Shown here piece by piece: positions 35,014 through 46,879 of a DNA stretch of 64,000 nt. A program made the position numbers and the translations under genes. The stretch's first letter is position 1. Every line of letters starts with the position of its first letter. The notes below the pieces were generated by a model. The model made no database searches, was not told the DNA's origin, and was given only the letters and a program-made list of their open reading frames with translations. The stretch comes from Whalleya microplaca (taxonomy: Eukaryota > Ascomycota > Sordariomycetes > Xylariales > Xylariaceae), in assembly GCA_022497155.1 (NCBI GenBank), contig MU385735.1:496001-560000 (forward strand), in the 5' to 3' direction.

Positions 35014-36546
35014 GATAAAGTCCGATGGAATTCTCCCGAGTAAATGGCATATAAGTCGATGGCCTTGGGTACCAGTGGGAAGGACGAATCAGCAATATGA
35101 TTATAGTAGTGAATCGACTTTATTTTACTCAAGGGACTCGGGCGCTTTTAAGCTACTGTCTATGGTATTTCAACTGACGTGATAGCAACATGACCTAGAA
35201 CAAAGACCGTTAGAATAATCCGCGGTTAGTACAGTCCGAAATTTTAGATATACCTAATTTATCAGATTATCTGTGGTGCATTATCACGTTGTTACATTCC
35301 CTACGTTGGACATCTGATGATGTGCGATAAGCTCTCATGGCGTGCTTTCCACACAACAAATAGTGCGGAGATGAGAACAACATTAGGATCTAATGCCTGG
35401 TATTATTAGCACGTATCCGCGCAAAGCCTCGCATCCATGCATATATAATGGCTTCTTTAGATTACGCAAGGCCTTCCCAATATTTCTATTGGTAGTATCG
35501 CCGAGTATAGAGAATGGATGGAGTGTGCCCCACAACGTTTGTTATACCTACTCTATGCAAAGCTTTCTTACTTAATACTCAAAATCAAACGGAATCTCAA
35601 ATATTTTAAACAACTCGGGTTTAATAACAGCCGTAAAGACAGCTAAAGGCAAGCTTAGAGATTTATTTTCGAATTCATAATACCAAGTCACTACAGCTAT
35701 GACTGTACGTGTCTAGGTGTTCACTTGCCTATCCATATACTCATTTGACCATCATTATACTGATGCTTTATGATGCTTTACTGACACGTGTCAAAGACTG
35801 GAATATGAACATGCACTTCAATGAGACTTGATTGTTTGTATTCCCGAAGAGCAGGGTGGCTGCATGCGTATATACTAGTGAAATCTAGATTGATAGCTTC
35901 CGACTGCCAGTCGCAGGACATATGTCACAGTCTCCAGTCTGCAATGCAAGGGCATCATGATTCAGTATATTAGTTGACGCCTATAGTTAATCAATGCTCT
36001 TATCATAACATCGTAAGAGAATTAATTAAGCCGTAAAATTGAATCTAAATATGCTGTACTAAGTTAAGGATGCTAAACTCGTGCAACAATTCTTCTCCTC
36101 ACTCCTCAACTCTGAAACCACTCCTTAATTGAGTAAGCATTGACCTTATATAAATGCTTAAATAGAGTTTATGCTCACATTTGACAGCTGAACAACCAGA
36201 TATGGCGCTGAATACTGGTAGTCATGGCATAGTATATATGTAGCTGAGTTCCTGAGGTAGATAGAAAAATGTAGTAGAAATATGAAGCCTTATTAATGTT
36301 AACATTGAGGTTATCAATAACTCGACAACCTATGCTAGTGCTATTATGCTCTATACGATACGTTAGTTTACCCTTAAGCTTTGCCAATGGAGGAGTATAC
36401 CGTATGAACCGACATTGTTTGTTTCATGGACCAGCCAGTAGCAGAAGTGAAACATATCATAAAATAGTTAAGAACGATCCTGACCTCCTACTCGTGAAGT
36501 TGATTGCCTCGTCCCTTAGGAGTCGTCGACTTTGGCCCTGCGAGTA
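35014..36546. other. AT-leaning intergenic region
   Basis: No supported gene. Frames are short and scattered on both strands. The first few hundred bases are the promoter side of MFS gene 1. Confidence 0.5.
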
Positions 36547-36996
36547 TCAAATTCCGCAATCCCCGATTTTTGAAACCACTGTTCGGCTAATGGAAGACAC
36601 TGCAGCATCTGTATGAGATTCACCCTGGTGAGAGAATTCTGCAGTACAAGGTCTCGTTGGTGCTTTCACATGAAGGCTTTTGTAATTGTTGCGAAGTTTA
36701 TGTTGATTTTGCGGAGATATTGGCCGTCTAGCCTCAAGCGTAACGTCTTTGACTGCAAGATCCCCTGGTCGATGCCAGTAGTCGGTACCAAATGTAGGTT
36801 CCCATGGTTTGGTTGTGTGAACCAAATCAGTCTTAATCTCACTGGAAGTACTCTCAATGGTGCATTCGAGATGTCGAGTCTCAAGAACACCTGGGTAGGT
36901 ATCAGTCATTTGCCTGGCATTTTCTGACAACCCCTCAGCGAATTGAATCCAAGTTCCGATGCCCTGTAGAATACTTGGATCAGTCGGGTCCGACAT
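36547..36996 (-). CDS. possible small hypothetical protein, about 149 aa
   Basis: A single minus-strand frame starting MSDPTDPSILQGIGTWIQFA (an earlier in-frame Met lies at 37,050) and ending SKIGDCGI. The N-terminal 70 residues look helical and protein-like. The C-terminal part is basic and low in information. No signal peptide, membrane segment or family recognised, and no splice sites are needed. It may be the remaining 5' part of a decayed gene rather than a working one. Confidence 0.3.
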   Translation of the reverse strand: MSDPTDPSILQGIGTWIQFAEGLSENARQMTDTYPGVLETRHLECTIESTSSEIKTDLVHTTKPWEPTFGTDYWHRPGDLAVKDVTLEARRPISPQNQHKLRNNYKSLHVKAPTRPCTAEFSHQGESHTDAAVSSISRTVVSKIGDCGI

Positions 36997-37050
36997 GATA
37001 ACCAAAGAATGTAATTGTGTTGTACAAACTATTGCGAATATCACAAGCAT

Positions 37051-37609
37051 ACTTTATTGCAGCTCTATATATATCCCTCTTCTCTGTCAATTAGCTTGAA
37101 AGAATGCCTTCTGGCATCTATCTTAGTCTACTGGGCAGCTGGGCTGAATAAGGTGGAATGCATATATGTTATGAACTCCTATGTTATATCACAAGTCTCT
37201 ATACTATGAAATGTCCAAGATATGCACACCGCAAAAGACGCGCATGCTCAGGGTTAACTGCCTGGTGGAGACCGCCGTAGTACATATCAGATGAATCTTG
37301 GCAATCTCGGATTGGACGAGATTCTGGGGTCGTGACTCGGCGTGCATATTGTATGCAGTGCCGCTGACAGCCCCTAAGCTGTTAAAAGAAGACCTACAAG
37401 ACCGACTGCCCTGCCAGCCCTATCAGCCCTGTTGGTCCACCGCCTTTCGTCTTTCTAAGCTGCCTGGTTGGAATCCTACCTTACGAGTGGAGGAAATGAA
37501 TAGAGCTTGTTGCTCTTTACACCTACTACTGAACTCAGTTTCTAGTACCGACACGACCCTGATGCGGGAGTTTCTGATAACTTGAACCCATTAATGCGGC
37601 GTTTCAATT
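37051..37609. other. upstream region of the zinc-finger regulator gene
   Basis: Short plus-strand frames only (64 and 95 codons) without features. Promoter and 5' leader are likely. Confidence 0.45.
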
Positions 37610-40600
37610 ATGTCTTACATCTTAAGCGATATGACCGACAACCTTAGTTATGGTACCTTGGACGTGGCAGCCTTGGATAATGTCCCGCTAGATGATATGT
37701 GCAGCTTCGACTATACAAATCTTAATGACACACTCTGGGACACTCTTGCAACCGACCCAATGGAAGAAGATCTCTCTACGGCCAATATAGTCTCCACTGT
37801 GACTGAGACAGTGGACGAAAATATGCGCGACTGTGATAGAATACCCTATAGCGCGGCACCAGATCCATCTGAAGTAAATGAATCCTTAGGTGAGTTAAGC
37901 CCTGGTGCATCACTTATCTTAATATGTCCTGAGTTTCCAAGACATGAATGACCCGAGCGTATTGGGGCTCTTTGCTTCCTTGCTGCTTTTTTCCAACAAC
38001 CCATCGGACAATTACCTCAAATTTGATCACTGCGACTCTTCCAAGCAAACGACAATCCGGGCTCTTGCAACGAAACTTAATCTCCAATATTCTTACGATG
38101 CCTCTTGCCAGACTGTCAAGCTTCGGAAAAAATCTGACGAAGTCTTCACGGAGGATTCTCAACAATCAGTAGGAATACAACTGCAGGAATTACCCTATGA
38201 TAATCGAGCTTCTTTGCTATCCATTCCACAGACAAATAAGACCAATATCTCAAAGATTAAGTTCACCAGTCCCCACACGATTAATGACCCAGTTACAATA
38301 TCGCACATGGATCCAGACAGGTTACCGCGAGGAACACCTAATCGTATTTTAGGAGACCTCGAGACATGGGAAGAAGCTTGGGAAGACCACGGCGATGCTA
38401 CGCCACATGATGAGTTTCTCACAGACGACGAACATGACTTAAGGCAGACACCTATGCACTCTGTCACTTCCTTAGTCTGTCGAGATTCCTGGAAGGGGTT
38501 GTCTCGTACATTGAAAGAGGTTGGCGCTTGTTGGAGATGCAAGATTCTTCGAAAAAAGGTAGGCTGATCAAACCCTGGGAGTAGGTACCATTTGCTAATA
38601 TCTGTTAAGTGTGACCCTGAGAAGCCGTGCAAAGCATGCCCGAGGCCCCTTACATGGTCCCGATGGCGGAATATAGGTTGCAAGCGTGGTACTCTTTTAG
38701 ATCACGTGCCCTGTATATCCCTGTGCCCGAAAGTCGTTGCGTCTCGTGAGAGCCAATTCAAGGAAAGCGAGAAGCAGGTGCAGATCCTCTCAAACTTTCC
38801 GGTAGCCCACAAGGTTGGACTATGTCTTCAAAGTGCAACAGATCGCCTTATGGCTCTTCTTGCATCCGAACATGATACTCACACAAAAATTGTGCTCGAG
38901 ATTTTGTGTTCGCCAATGACACCCCTCCCTAACACCCAGATGCCCGTTTCCCGTAGTATCGAAGATAATATAGCGCACATCATTTGGGGGCTTATTGACA
39001 TCGCTTCTTCGAAACGTGTTCTAGGGATTAACACTATGGAATATGATATTGAAGTGATGAAAGCGGCTATTGCATACGAAATCGAATATGGCGGGGTGAG
39101 TATTGAATCAAAAACTTCTAGTGATTATAAAACGCTGTTGAATTTAACCTTTTGTTTTAGTCTTACGTTGTCCCTTTGGCTATCGAGTGCTTTCGAGACT
39201 GTGTCGACATCTTGCGAGTTTACGAAGCCGGACTTATGACAACCGACTTTCATGATGATTGCACTAGCTCCAAGTGCCAGATCCAACCCTTCCAAAGCCT
39301 CAGTTGCAACATAAGGTCATTCACGGAAGAGCTTTCCAAAGTTATCTTTAGGAAAGACAATCGTCCCCACGACAGACGGTGGTGGTTATCAACGTTTTAT
39401 GGTCTATGGATTCAATCTTATGTCCGCCGTGTCATCGGATTCGTTGGCCAGTCAGAAGCTCAACCTTGCACACTCAGTCCAGAGATGCAACAAAACTGCT
39501 TAGAATATCTTCTACTCGCTCTAGAACTTTTTGATGCAGCATCAGCTTCTTTTGACCCGCTCCTTTCGGCGTGGTCACTTGAGGTTAGTATATCGAATCT
39601 CTCAACCACATTTAGTTAGGTAATGGGAGAGTACTTACCCCTAAACCGAGAATCTAAGAACCCAGGTTATACCTTTTCTTTAACTTTTTATTCTTGGCAC
39701 TCACGGCCTTGTAATTTCACAGTTACTGACTATTGATTTTCGAATAGAACGAGCCGCATGATCCTAAGGTGGATCTCAGGCTTATAAAGTACTATCGACT
39801 CGCGCAGAGGGCTCTTCTTACTGAACAGTGGACCATGCACAGCATCAATAACTCCATTGACTACTTGAGTCGGTTGTACAATAACATTGATACCGTATCG
39901 ACCCCATCCATTTCGCAAGATAGCGGTGTAGCGCCGAGGTCAACATCCCGTCCGATACCAGGAAGCGTTAGCATTAGCACTTTGCATGAAGACCACGGTA
40001 CGTTATACACTGGTCCATCTAGTCTTCGACGTTCTGGACTTGCGCGTCCAGAAGATGGTTCTTCGAATTCGTCGAGGACTAGGTATGGAGCAAAGAGGCG
40101 CGCAAGGTCTCCGCCTGGTAGCATGGGCTCGATTCGACGGAATGGCAGTTCCTCTAGCATGCTAGATCGAGACACGCGGAATCGAAGTTTCCCAATTCCG
40201 ATCTCAAGATCCCCAATGTCTGCTTATTCGTTTGCATATGGCACCAGCAATTCTACCAAGTGGAACGGCAGCACAGATAGCTTGGCGGAGATGTCTCAGT
40301 GGTTTGGATCGAGCCCACCCACTTCCCGAAGTCATTTCGAATATTCGAGTTCGTCCAATATGAACAAGCCCATCCTACACACTAAAAGTAGCAACGAAAG
40401 TTTTCTTGAGCTACCCATAGGACTAAATAAGCGGCGACCGATAGGCCATTCCGCGAAGAAGAGCGGCTTGCAGGGGCAATTCGTGTGCGAATGTTGCCCT
40501 AAGAAACCAAAGCGGTTTGAGACTGTGGAAGAGCTGAGGTAAGACAACCACTGAACAGATTAAAGGGGGACAGAGAACCAGCCCGTACTTGGAATTATCG

Positions 40601-41133
40601 CAATTTGCCATCTCAAAAATTGAGAAAGAAAAAGGAGTCGGCGCTTTACAGCAATTGCACAGACTGATCATCATTGCAGTGCCCACGAAGCTGAGAGACA
40701 GTACGAATGTAGCTTTTGCGCGAACCGTTTTAAGACAAAAAACGAAGCAGAGCGACACCAGAACAGTCTTCACTTACGACGACAAGAGTGGTCTTGCATA
40801 CCACTAGCGTTTTCGGATTACGAAAACGCCTTTCAGGAGAGCATCAGCCAACCAGGCACAGCCGACACCTGTGGGTACTGTGGAGCAGACTTCCCCCGTA
40901 GCGGAGGGGACGGAACACACAGCCATACGGATGAGAACGACAAAAGAGATCGTGTTCGTCACCTGAAGACGGTTCACAAGTTCGGCGAGTGCAATCTGGC
41001 AAAGAAATTCTATCGCAGAGACCACTTTCGTCAACACCTCAAACACTCGCACGCCGCCACTTCGGGCAGATGGATGAATTTACTGGAGAATTCATGTATG
41101 ACTGAGGAGGAACCCTCCGAACTAATGAGATGA
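37610..41133 (+). CDS. fungal regulator with Zn2Cys6-like domain and C-terminal C2H2-type fingers
   Basis: Predicted nuclear DNA-binding protein, 1,016 aa. Six exons: 37,610-37,889; 37,942-38,558; 38,610-39,095; 39,161-39,583; 39,748-40,538; 40,680-41,133; phases all match. The N-terminal about 280 residues are acidic and probably disordered. The Zn2Cys6-like motif is split by intron 2: CWRCKILRKK then CDPEKPCKAC, with Cys at 290, 293, 300, 306, 309 and a sixth near 323. The middle is a helical regulatory region, then a Ser-rich stretch. The C-terminus carries QFVCECC...RFETVEELR, YECSFCANRFKTKNEAERH and TCGYCGADF...H-rich units of C2H2 type. Introns 1 and 2 end in AAG (TTCCAAG and GTTAAG). 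The motif continuity across intron 2 supports that join. Targets unknown. The next ATG at 37,631 is an alternative start. Confidence 0.8.
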
Positions 41134-41875
41134 ACAGAGACGGCCTCCGTAAGGATTTATAGAGAGGAATATCATTGCTATTTCAATTGATTTCTTGTAT
41201 TCAAGTATATTGCAGCGCGAGCGAGGAGCTGGGCGTCCTACAAAGTAGACTCGCGTAATAAACCTAAATAAACGATTCAGCATTGGTGTTATCATTCTTT
41301 CGACCCGTCCAATTGGTAAAAATATGTTGCGACGTCTGTCCATCATCGAGTCCGTCTAAAAAGATTAAAAGACTCGAGGAATATAGCATTTAACAGATAA
41401 ATGTAGTACATAGTGTCCAAGTATAAGAACCTAAGTGCAATATTTAGCTGTCGCTTTCTTTATGTTCAGCACACATTTTGTTAGTCTTTAGACTAGCTGA
41501 GCGGAAAATATTCACTGTTGTTTAGTCTATAAATGGGTGGTCACATCGAAGGAGCATCTGTTTATAGCATCACAGATATACATATATGATTCAATCTGGG
41601 CAAGAAATGACATAATTTATTATTCTAAAATATTGGCATTGCTGGTATAAAATAGTCAAAGTTGAAAAAGACTGAGAACGAGCTGTGAGAGTCAGCACAG
41701 CAGGTACTGTGGATACGAAGGGTGCGAATAGCCAATTTGAGTCAGAGACTGAAGGTGAAATCTTTTTAAGTATAGAAAGATCTTGTTCTTATTGCCAGCG
41801 CCAAAGTAACGATAGGTACCAGCCTGCTCAGCGTGGTAGGCTAGCAATTCCTTGAGAGTACAAGAAGTTTGCTAG
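41134..41875. other. intergenic between convergent genes
   Basis: AT-rich 3' flanks of the zinc-finger regulator gene and the secreted-protein gene. No gene seen. Confidence 0.5.
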
Positions 41876-42567
41876 TTAAGCCGACTCGTCTAGATCCGTT
41901 TTTATAGATGGAGCCGTAGCCTTCAGAGTGAGCGTCACTTTTCCTTCAGTATCATCGCCAGTTGAATTCCAACCAAGAGTCCAGACACGATCAGTACCGG
42001 TGGGAAGAGCGTACCACATCGACTTGAGAGACCCGTCGGTGTTCTGGTGCAGCAAGAATTGGCCATAGAATATGAACCCCGATGCCGACATATCACTACC
42101 AGGTGTCGAATTAGTGAATCCGACGTCGTGGGAAGAAGATGTTGGGCCTGGGATGAGGAATGTCAGGTTCGACCATGTCGGCGTGCTGGTACTATCAGTA
42201 GTGCTATTCGGGCTGCCCAGCAAAGCATCATCTGTACCGGTTGTGACTATCTACCAGTCAGTATACGAAAATATATAGGACGTTATAGTATAGTTTATTT
42301 ACACTGGACAGGAGCGGCTTCAGAGCTGTTCAATCGAAATGAATCGCCCAAATAGGCGCGGTCTAGATATTAAGGGCATTAGGATCAGTGATGTCTAATA
42401 GCTTTGTGAGTCAACCCACCGCCAGACGTAAATATAGGAGCACCACCGATGCCATCACCGTAGGCGTATAGCACAAAAGGTGATGTTGGTGCGCGTTTTA
42501 CGACATGTGGTGACCCAGCGACAACCATGGACGCGCCAAGAAGGATGAGGCTCTGTAGTGCAAGCAT
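41876..42567 (-). CDS. small secreted protein of unknown function, 192 aa
   Basis: Exons 42,567-42,420; 42,362-42,303; 42,246-41,876 with 57- and 56-nt introns and matching phases. The N-terminus MLALQSLILLGASMVVAG is a clear signal peptide, followed by a dibasic VVKR site that could be cut by a Kex2-type protease. The mature part starts APTSPFVLYAYGDGIGGAPI and is rich in Ser, Thr, Gly and aromatic residues, with several N-glycosylation sequons (NSS, NST, NLT), no cysteine pairs and a beta-type pattern. I do not recognise the family. It lies 1.2 kb from the divergently transcribed laccase gene, so a shared extracellular role is possible but unproven. The acceptor of intron 2 (GATAG) was chosen because it keeps the frame. 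Confidence 0.7.
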
Positions 42568-43020
42568 AGCTAATATAATGATCGACGTTCAGTTGAGTCT
42601 ATTTTGCGGAGAAGAGAACAGACAATGGGTCAAGCAATAATTCAGGGAGAAGTTAAGCGAGTTGTCTGCTCACAGGATTGTTCGATCAAAGCACCGTCTT
42701 TTCATATCTTCGATTTGGCTACCACCCAAGGCATGGATTCGTCAGCTTTCCCCCTCCTGAATAGATGCCTAACCAAATAGACTATGTTATTCCGGCCCTG
42801 GCTCTATATTCGGGTTGTGGGGCGCGGGGCCGCGGGAGGGTTCGGGGACTTGACGAGGTTTCCTTGCGGCAACGCGTCATGCTGCGCCCGGTCAAGCGTA
42901 ACTATTTTCGCTTCTGGAGGACCACTTTTCTAGCAAATGGAGATACCGTCCAGGATTTCCTTGATGGCGCCCACCTGGCTTGCAGATTAGTAGATTTCTA
43001 CCAAGATAGCCAGCTAGCCC
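42568..43020. other. upstream region of the secreted-protein gene
   Basis: A 93-codon plus-strand frame (42,765-43,046) with many Arg and no recognisable motif is not convincing. Otherwise nothing seen. Confidence 0.4.
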
Positions 43021-43440
43021 TCGCAGGTCCACAAAAAGTTTCGTAACCCCCGGAGCTGGTAACTATGCAAAACAGGGCATTCGTGGTGGACTTGATGATG
43101 CGTCCAACCACCCACTACTCCTATTATAGATTGCTGTGCGCCACACGGCCACGGACTTCAACCAACTGCTAATATATGTATTACATATCAAGAGAGCCTA
43201 GGCTCTGCTTCTGTTTTAGGAGACGCCCATCCGAGGCTTCGGTGACATTCCGGACGGGGAATACACCAACGACGTAGGTCCATCAAAGATAAACTATGAA
43301 ACTCAGCAGCACGCGCGGGCTTCCTTGCGCTCTGTACACGCGTACGACAATACGAAGGCATCTTCAACTCACGAGGAGGATTCAGCTGGTGAAGGGATGA
43401 CTCTGGTTCAACTAGATGATGGTGGATCTATGGGCTGATC
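43021..43440 (+). pseudogene. coding-like fragments, perhaps the 3' end of a decayed gene
   Basis: Two pieces in good codon-like sequence: about 43,030-43,133 (contains SFVTPGAGNYAKQGIRGGLD, then TAG) and 43,217-43,439 (contains DVGPSKINYETQQHARASLR and MTLVQLDDGGSMG, then TGA). A GTTTTAG acceptor-like site precedes the second. No start, donor or family was recognised. Confidence 0.3.
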
Positions 43441-43736
43441 GTCGGCCGTGCAGTGCGTTTTACGCAATATGCAATGCTACTTCAGTATGGGTCGTTACGA
43501 TTTCGAGTGTCACGATGTCTTGCCTTATACTCGGTAGATGGGACCTGGTAGAGGCAATGATGGACATAAAGACTGCCTAGCTGCGTGTGATGGTCGGACG
43601 TGATTGAAAGATCATAGTCGTTCTTCTACTCTTCTTCAATCTCTTGGGAACTTGTCTTCGTACCAACAAAACTGTCACTCGTTGTTTTGCTTCAATTTGA
43701 ACCCGAAGATTCAGTCGTGGTTGGATTTACTACAAC

Positions 43737-46191
43737 ATGTTTGCTTTGAAACTATCAACTATTACGTTGTCACTCTTGTACAGCACAGCATCAGCTTCCC
43801 CCTTTTCTCCTTCGGTGAACTTATACCCACGATCAACATGCTCAGGGAATACGGCAACAACCAGAAGCGAATGGTGTGATTACTCTATTGACACAGACTA
43901 TACCTCTGAGGTTCCAGACACTGGAGTAACCAAGGAGTATTGGTTTGAACTGACCGATGTGACCGTCTCACCAGATGGTGTCTCCCGTTCAGCCATGGCC
44001 GTAAATGTAAGCTTAATATTGGAACTTCGAAATTTGTCTCTCTACTTTATTTTTTTCCTTGAAATATTTATTCGGCTTTCTTGCTATAAGGCACCGCTAA
44101 GTCGATATTGCAGGGCTCAATTCCTGGACCAACGATCTTTGCAGACTGGGGTGACACAGTGGTCGTTCATGTTACCAACTCTCTGACCACGTCCAATAAT
44201 GGTACATGTAAGTACACTTCCAAGTATTTTCCTTTGCTATATCACCGGGTTTATAGCCTAAGGGATACGCTTTATGGGTTCGTCCCTTGCTCTCTCAACC
44301 TTTATATATAATTATAACAATGTCTATGCTTGTGGTCTTCATTATTGCTCCACAGCCGAAATTGATCGCTAACCTTAACTCAAGCCATTCATTTTCACGG
44401 TATACGTCAGAACTACACCAACGAGAATGACGGAGTCAGTTCCATTACCCAGTGCCCAACAGCACCTGGCGACTCCGTGACTTACACCTGGAGGGCCACT
44501 CAATACGGTTCATCATGGTATCACTCACACTTTGCTCTTCAAGCGTGGCAGGGTATTGCTGGAGGAATAATCATCAACGGCCCGGCTACTGCGAACTACG
44601 ATGAGGATCTCGGTGTCGTAATTTTATCAGACTGGGATCATTCAACAGTGGACGAATTATATTACGAAGCAGAGACAACCGGCCCTCCCACCCTGGACAA
44701 TGGACTTATCAATGGCACGAATGTCTACGACGACGGTGGCTCAAGACTTGAAGTATCCTTCACTTCGGGGACTTCTTATCGGTTGAGACTTGTCAATGGA
44801 GCTATCGATAGTCACTTTAAATTTTCCATCGATAATCATACTATGCAAGTCATTGCATCTGACCTTGTACCGATCCAGCCGTATAACACGACTGTGCTTG
44901 ATATTGGCATGGGTAAGTAGGAAATTATCGTTCATCTAATTGAATACTAACGACTTCAAGGGCAACGCTACGATGTCATCGTCACAGCTGATCAGTAAGT
45001 AACCTTTACCGAGACTGTCATTATCCCTGAAGTTTGACCTCAACTATGACGATGTTATCTTTGGATCGACGAGGCGTTTAGGCTTCCCTCAATTCTCGAA
45101 TTTCCGAAAACTAACCATGGACGTTGTAGGGCTTCGGTCGCAGACAACTTCTGGATGCGAGCCATTCCCCAGTCCGCTTGCTCTGATAACTCGAATGAGG
45201 ACAATATTCGTGCTATTGTGACTTATGCCGATACCTCATCGACACCAACAACTACGGGCTATGACTACACTGATTCATGTGACGACGAGACGGATAACAT
45301 AGTCCCGTACCTCAGCAAAACTGTTGGAAGCTCTTCCTCCGTCACCAGCGAAGAGGCTGACATTACAACCGTCAACAGTCTGTTCAAATGGACTCTGAAC
45401 AGTACATCGATGATGGTCGACTGGACAGACCCCACACTGCTGCAGGTAGTGAATAACGTGACTTCATTTGACACCGACGATGCCGTGATCCAGTTACCAA
45501 CCGCCAATGAATGGGTGTACTTGGCGATCGACACCGAACTTGCTGTTCCCCATCCGTAAGTACCTCGCAAGTGTCCCACTGCCCTTATAATATATCAATT
45601 TTATCTGCAAACAAGATATCTTGGGGCTATGAGCCCGCAGAAGGGAGCCAAAGCACTTTTACTACCTCAGAAACAACACTTACTAATTTAACTCGCAGGA
45701 TACATCTTCATGGTCATGATTTCTACGTGCTCGCTCAAGGCACAGGTTCATACTCTAGCAGTATCACGCTCGACACGGACAACCCTCCTCGCCGTGACAC
45801 AGCGATGTTGCCTGCTAGTGGGTATCTTGTTATAGGTTTCGAAACAGACAACCCTGGCGTATGGCTTATGCACGTAAGTCACATCTAGAACTCCTGTTTA
45901 ACCCTATGTGTACAACACAGAGCATCTCCACACATGTCGGAGAGCGATGATGCCTGGGGCCGTGATTCTGATGTTCATCTCCTTTAAATATCCCGAGTGC
46001 ATCGAGTGCTAACTTTGGATACACAGTGTCATATCGGTTGGCACACAAGTGAAGGATTCGCGTTGCAACTCGTGGAGAGATATGACGAGATAGCGGCCTT
46101 GACGAACTCGACCTCGCTGACAGAGACTTGTTCCACATGGTCGGCGTTCCAATCTTCGGAGAGCATTACACAGGAGGATTCCGGTATATAA
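43737..46191 (+). CDS. laccase-type multicopper oxidase, secreted
   Basis: Oxidises phenolic substrates while reducing oxygen to water through a type 1 and a trinuclear copper centre; secreted. Seven exons: 43,737-44,006; 44,114-44,207; 44,385-44,912; 44,961-44,994; 45,130-45,555; 45,699-45,873; 46,027-46,191, giving 563 aa. Signal peptide MFALKLSTITLSLLYSTASA. Copper ligands are all present: HFHG (124-127), WYHSH (166-170), HLHGHDF (453-459) and HCHIGWHTSEGF (509-520). The residue ten after the type 1 Cys (C510) is Phe520, the axial position, which in known laccases goes with higher redox potential. Many N-glycosylation sites. Introns 2 and 3 end in AAG (CTCAAG, TTCAAG) yet give the motifs intact. 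It resembles ascomycete laccases rather than ferroxidases; whether it serves pigment, lignin or detoxification cannot be told. Confidence 0.9.
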
Positions 46192-46244
46192 ACTACACAA
46201 ATGCAAGAACTCTTGTATATATAGCATTGAGGACGGTCGAGTCT

Positions 46245-46279
<35 letters not shown>

Positions 46280-46879
46280 CTTATTTGGGTTTGGCTGGAC
46301 AATATAAATCACGCAATGATTATACACTTGATTGACTCTGTAGTAGGATATTTGAGGTCTGCAATGTGCTACTTCACATATAAACTAGCTTGCTTCCCGT
46401 TTAATTAGCTCCGGAAATTTAGATATGCTAGGGCGTGCATTAAAGGTCTAACACATGCTAGAATCGAAATAATGAAACAAGCTTCACGCAAGAGACCACG
46501 TCAGTCCAACTCCCTAAAAATATGAACGCGTAGATACTGGAAAGAAGAGACGGACGTATTATAAGATAAGAAAAGAAGTATCGTATCGAGGCAAACAAGG
46601 ATAAGACTACAAGGTCACGGAGTTAATCCATTCACGGGATAAAACATGTAAGGGTCTTTCAGTATAGCTAATATCTGAACAACTACTCTACATTAAGACG
46701 TGAGACGTACGATATGTCGAGCAGAACAGACTACCCTGAGAAATAGTTGTATTAAACCCAGTCTCAAATCATCTCAACTCCCAATCTTGGTAATCATAAT
46801 TAGGTATCAAGAGCACTGCGATCGCAAAAACAGACTTAATAGACGGAACCGCATCTTCAAAGGTCATTCGGGAGAGTTC
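46192..46879. other. intergenic between convergent laccase and ComA-like genes
   Basis: Contains a 34-nt T run (listed separately). No gene seen. Confidence 0.5.
46246..46279. repeat. 34-nt uninterrupted poly-T tract
   Basis: The tract lies 54 bp after the laccase stop codon, on the plus strand. It may be a poly-T microsatellite or the end of an inserted retroposed sequence. Length may be unstable in sequencing and in nature. Confidence 0.9.
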
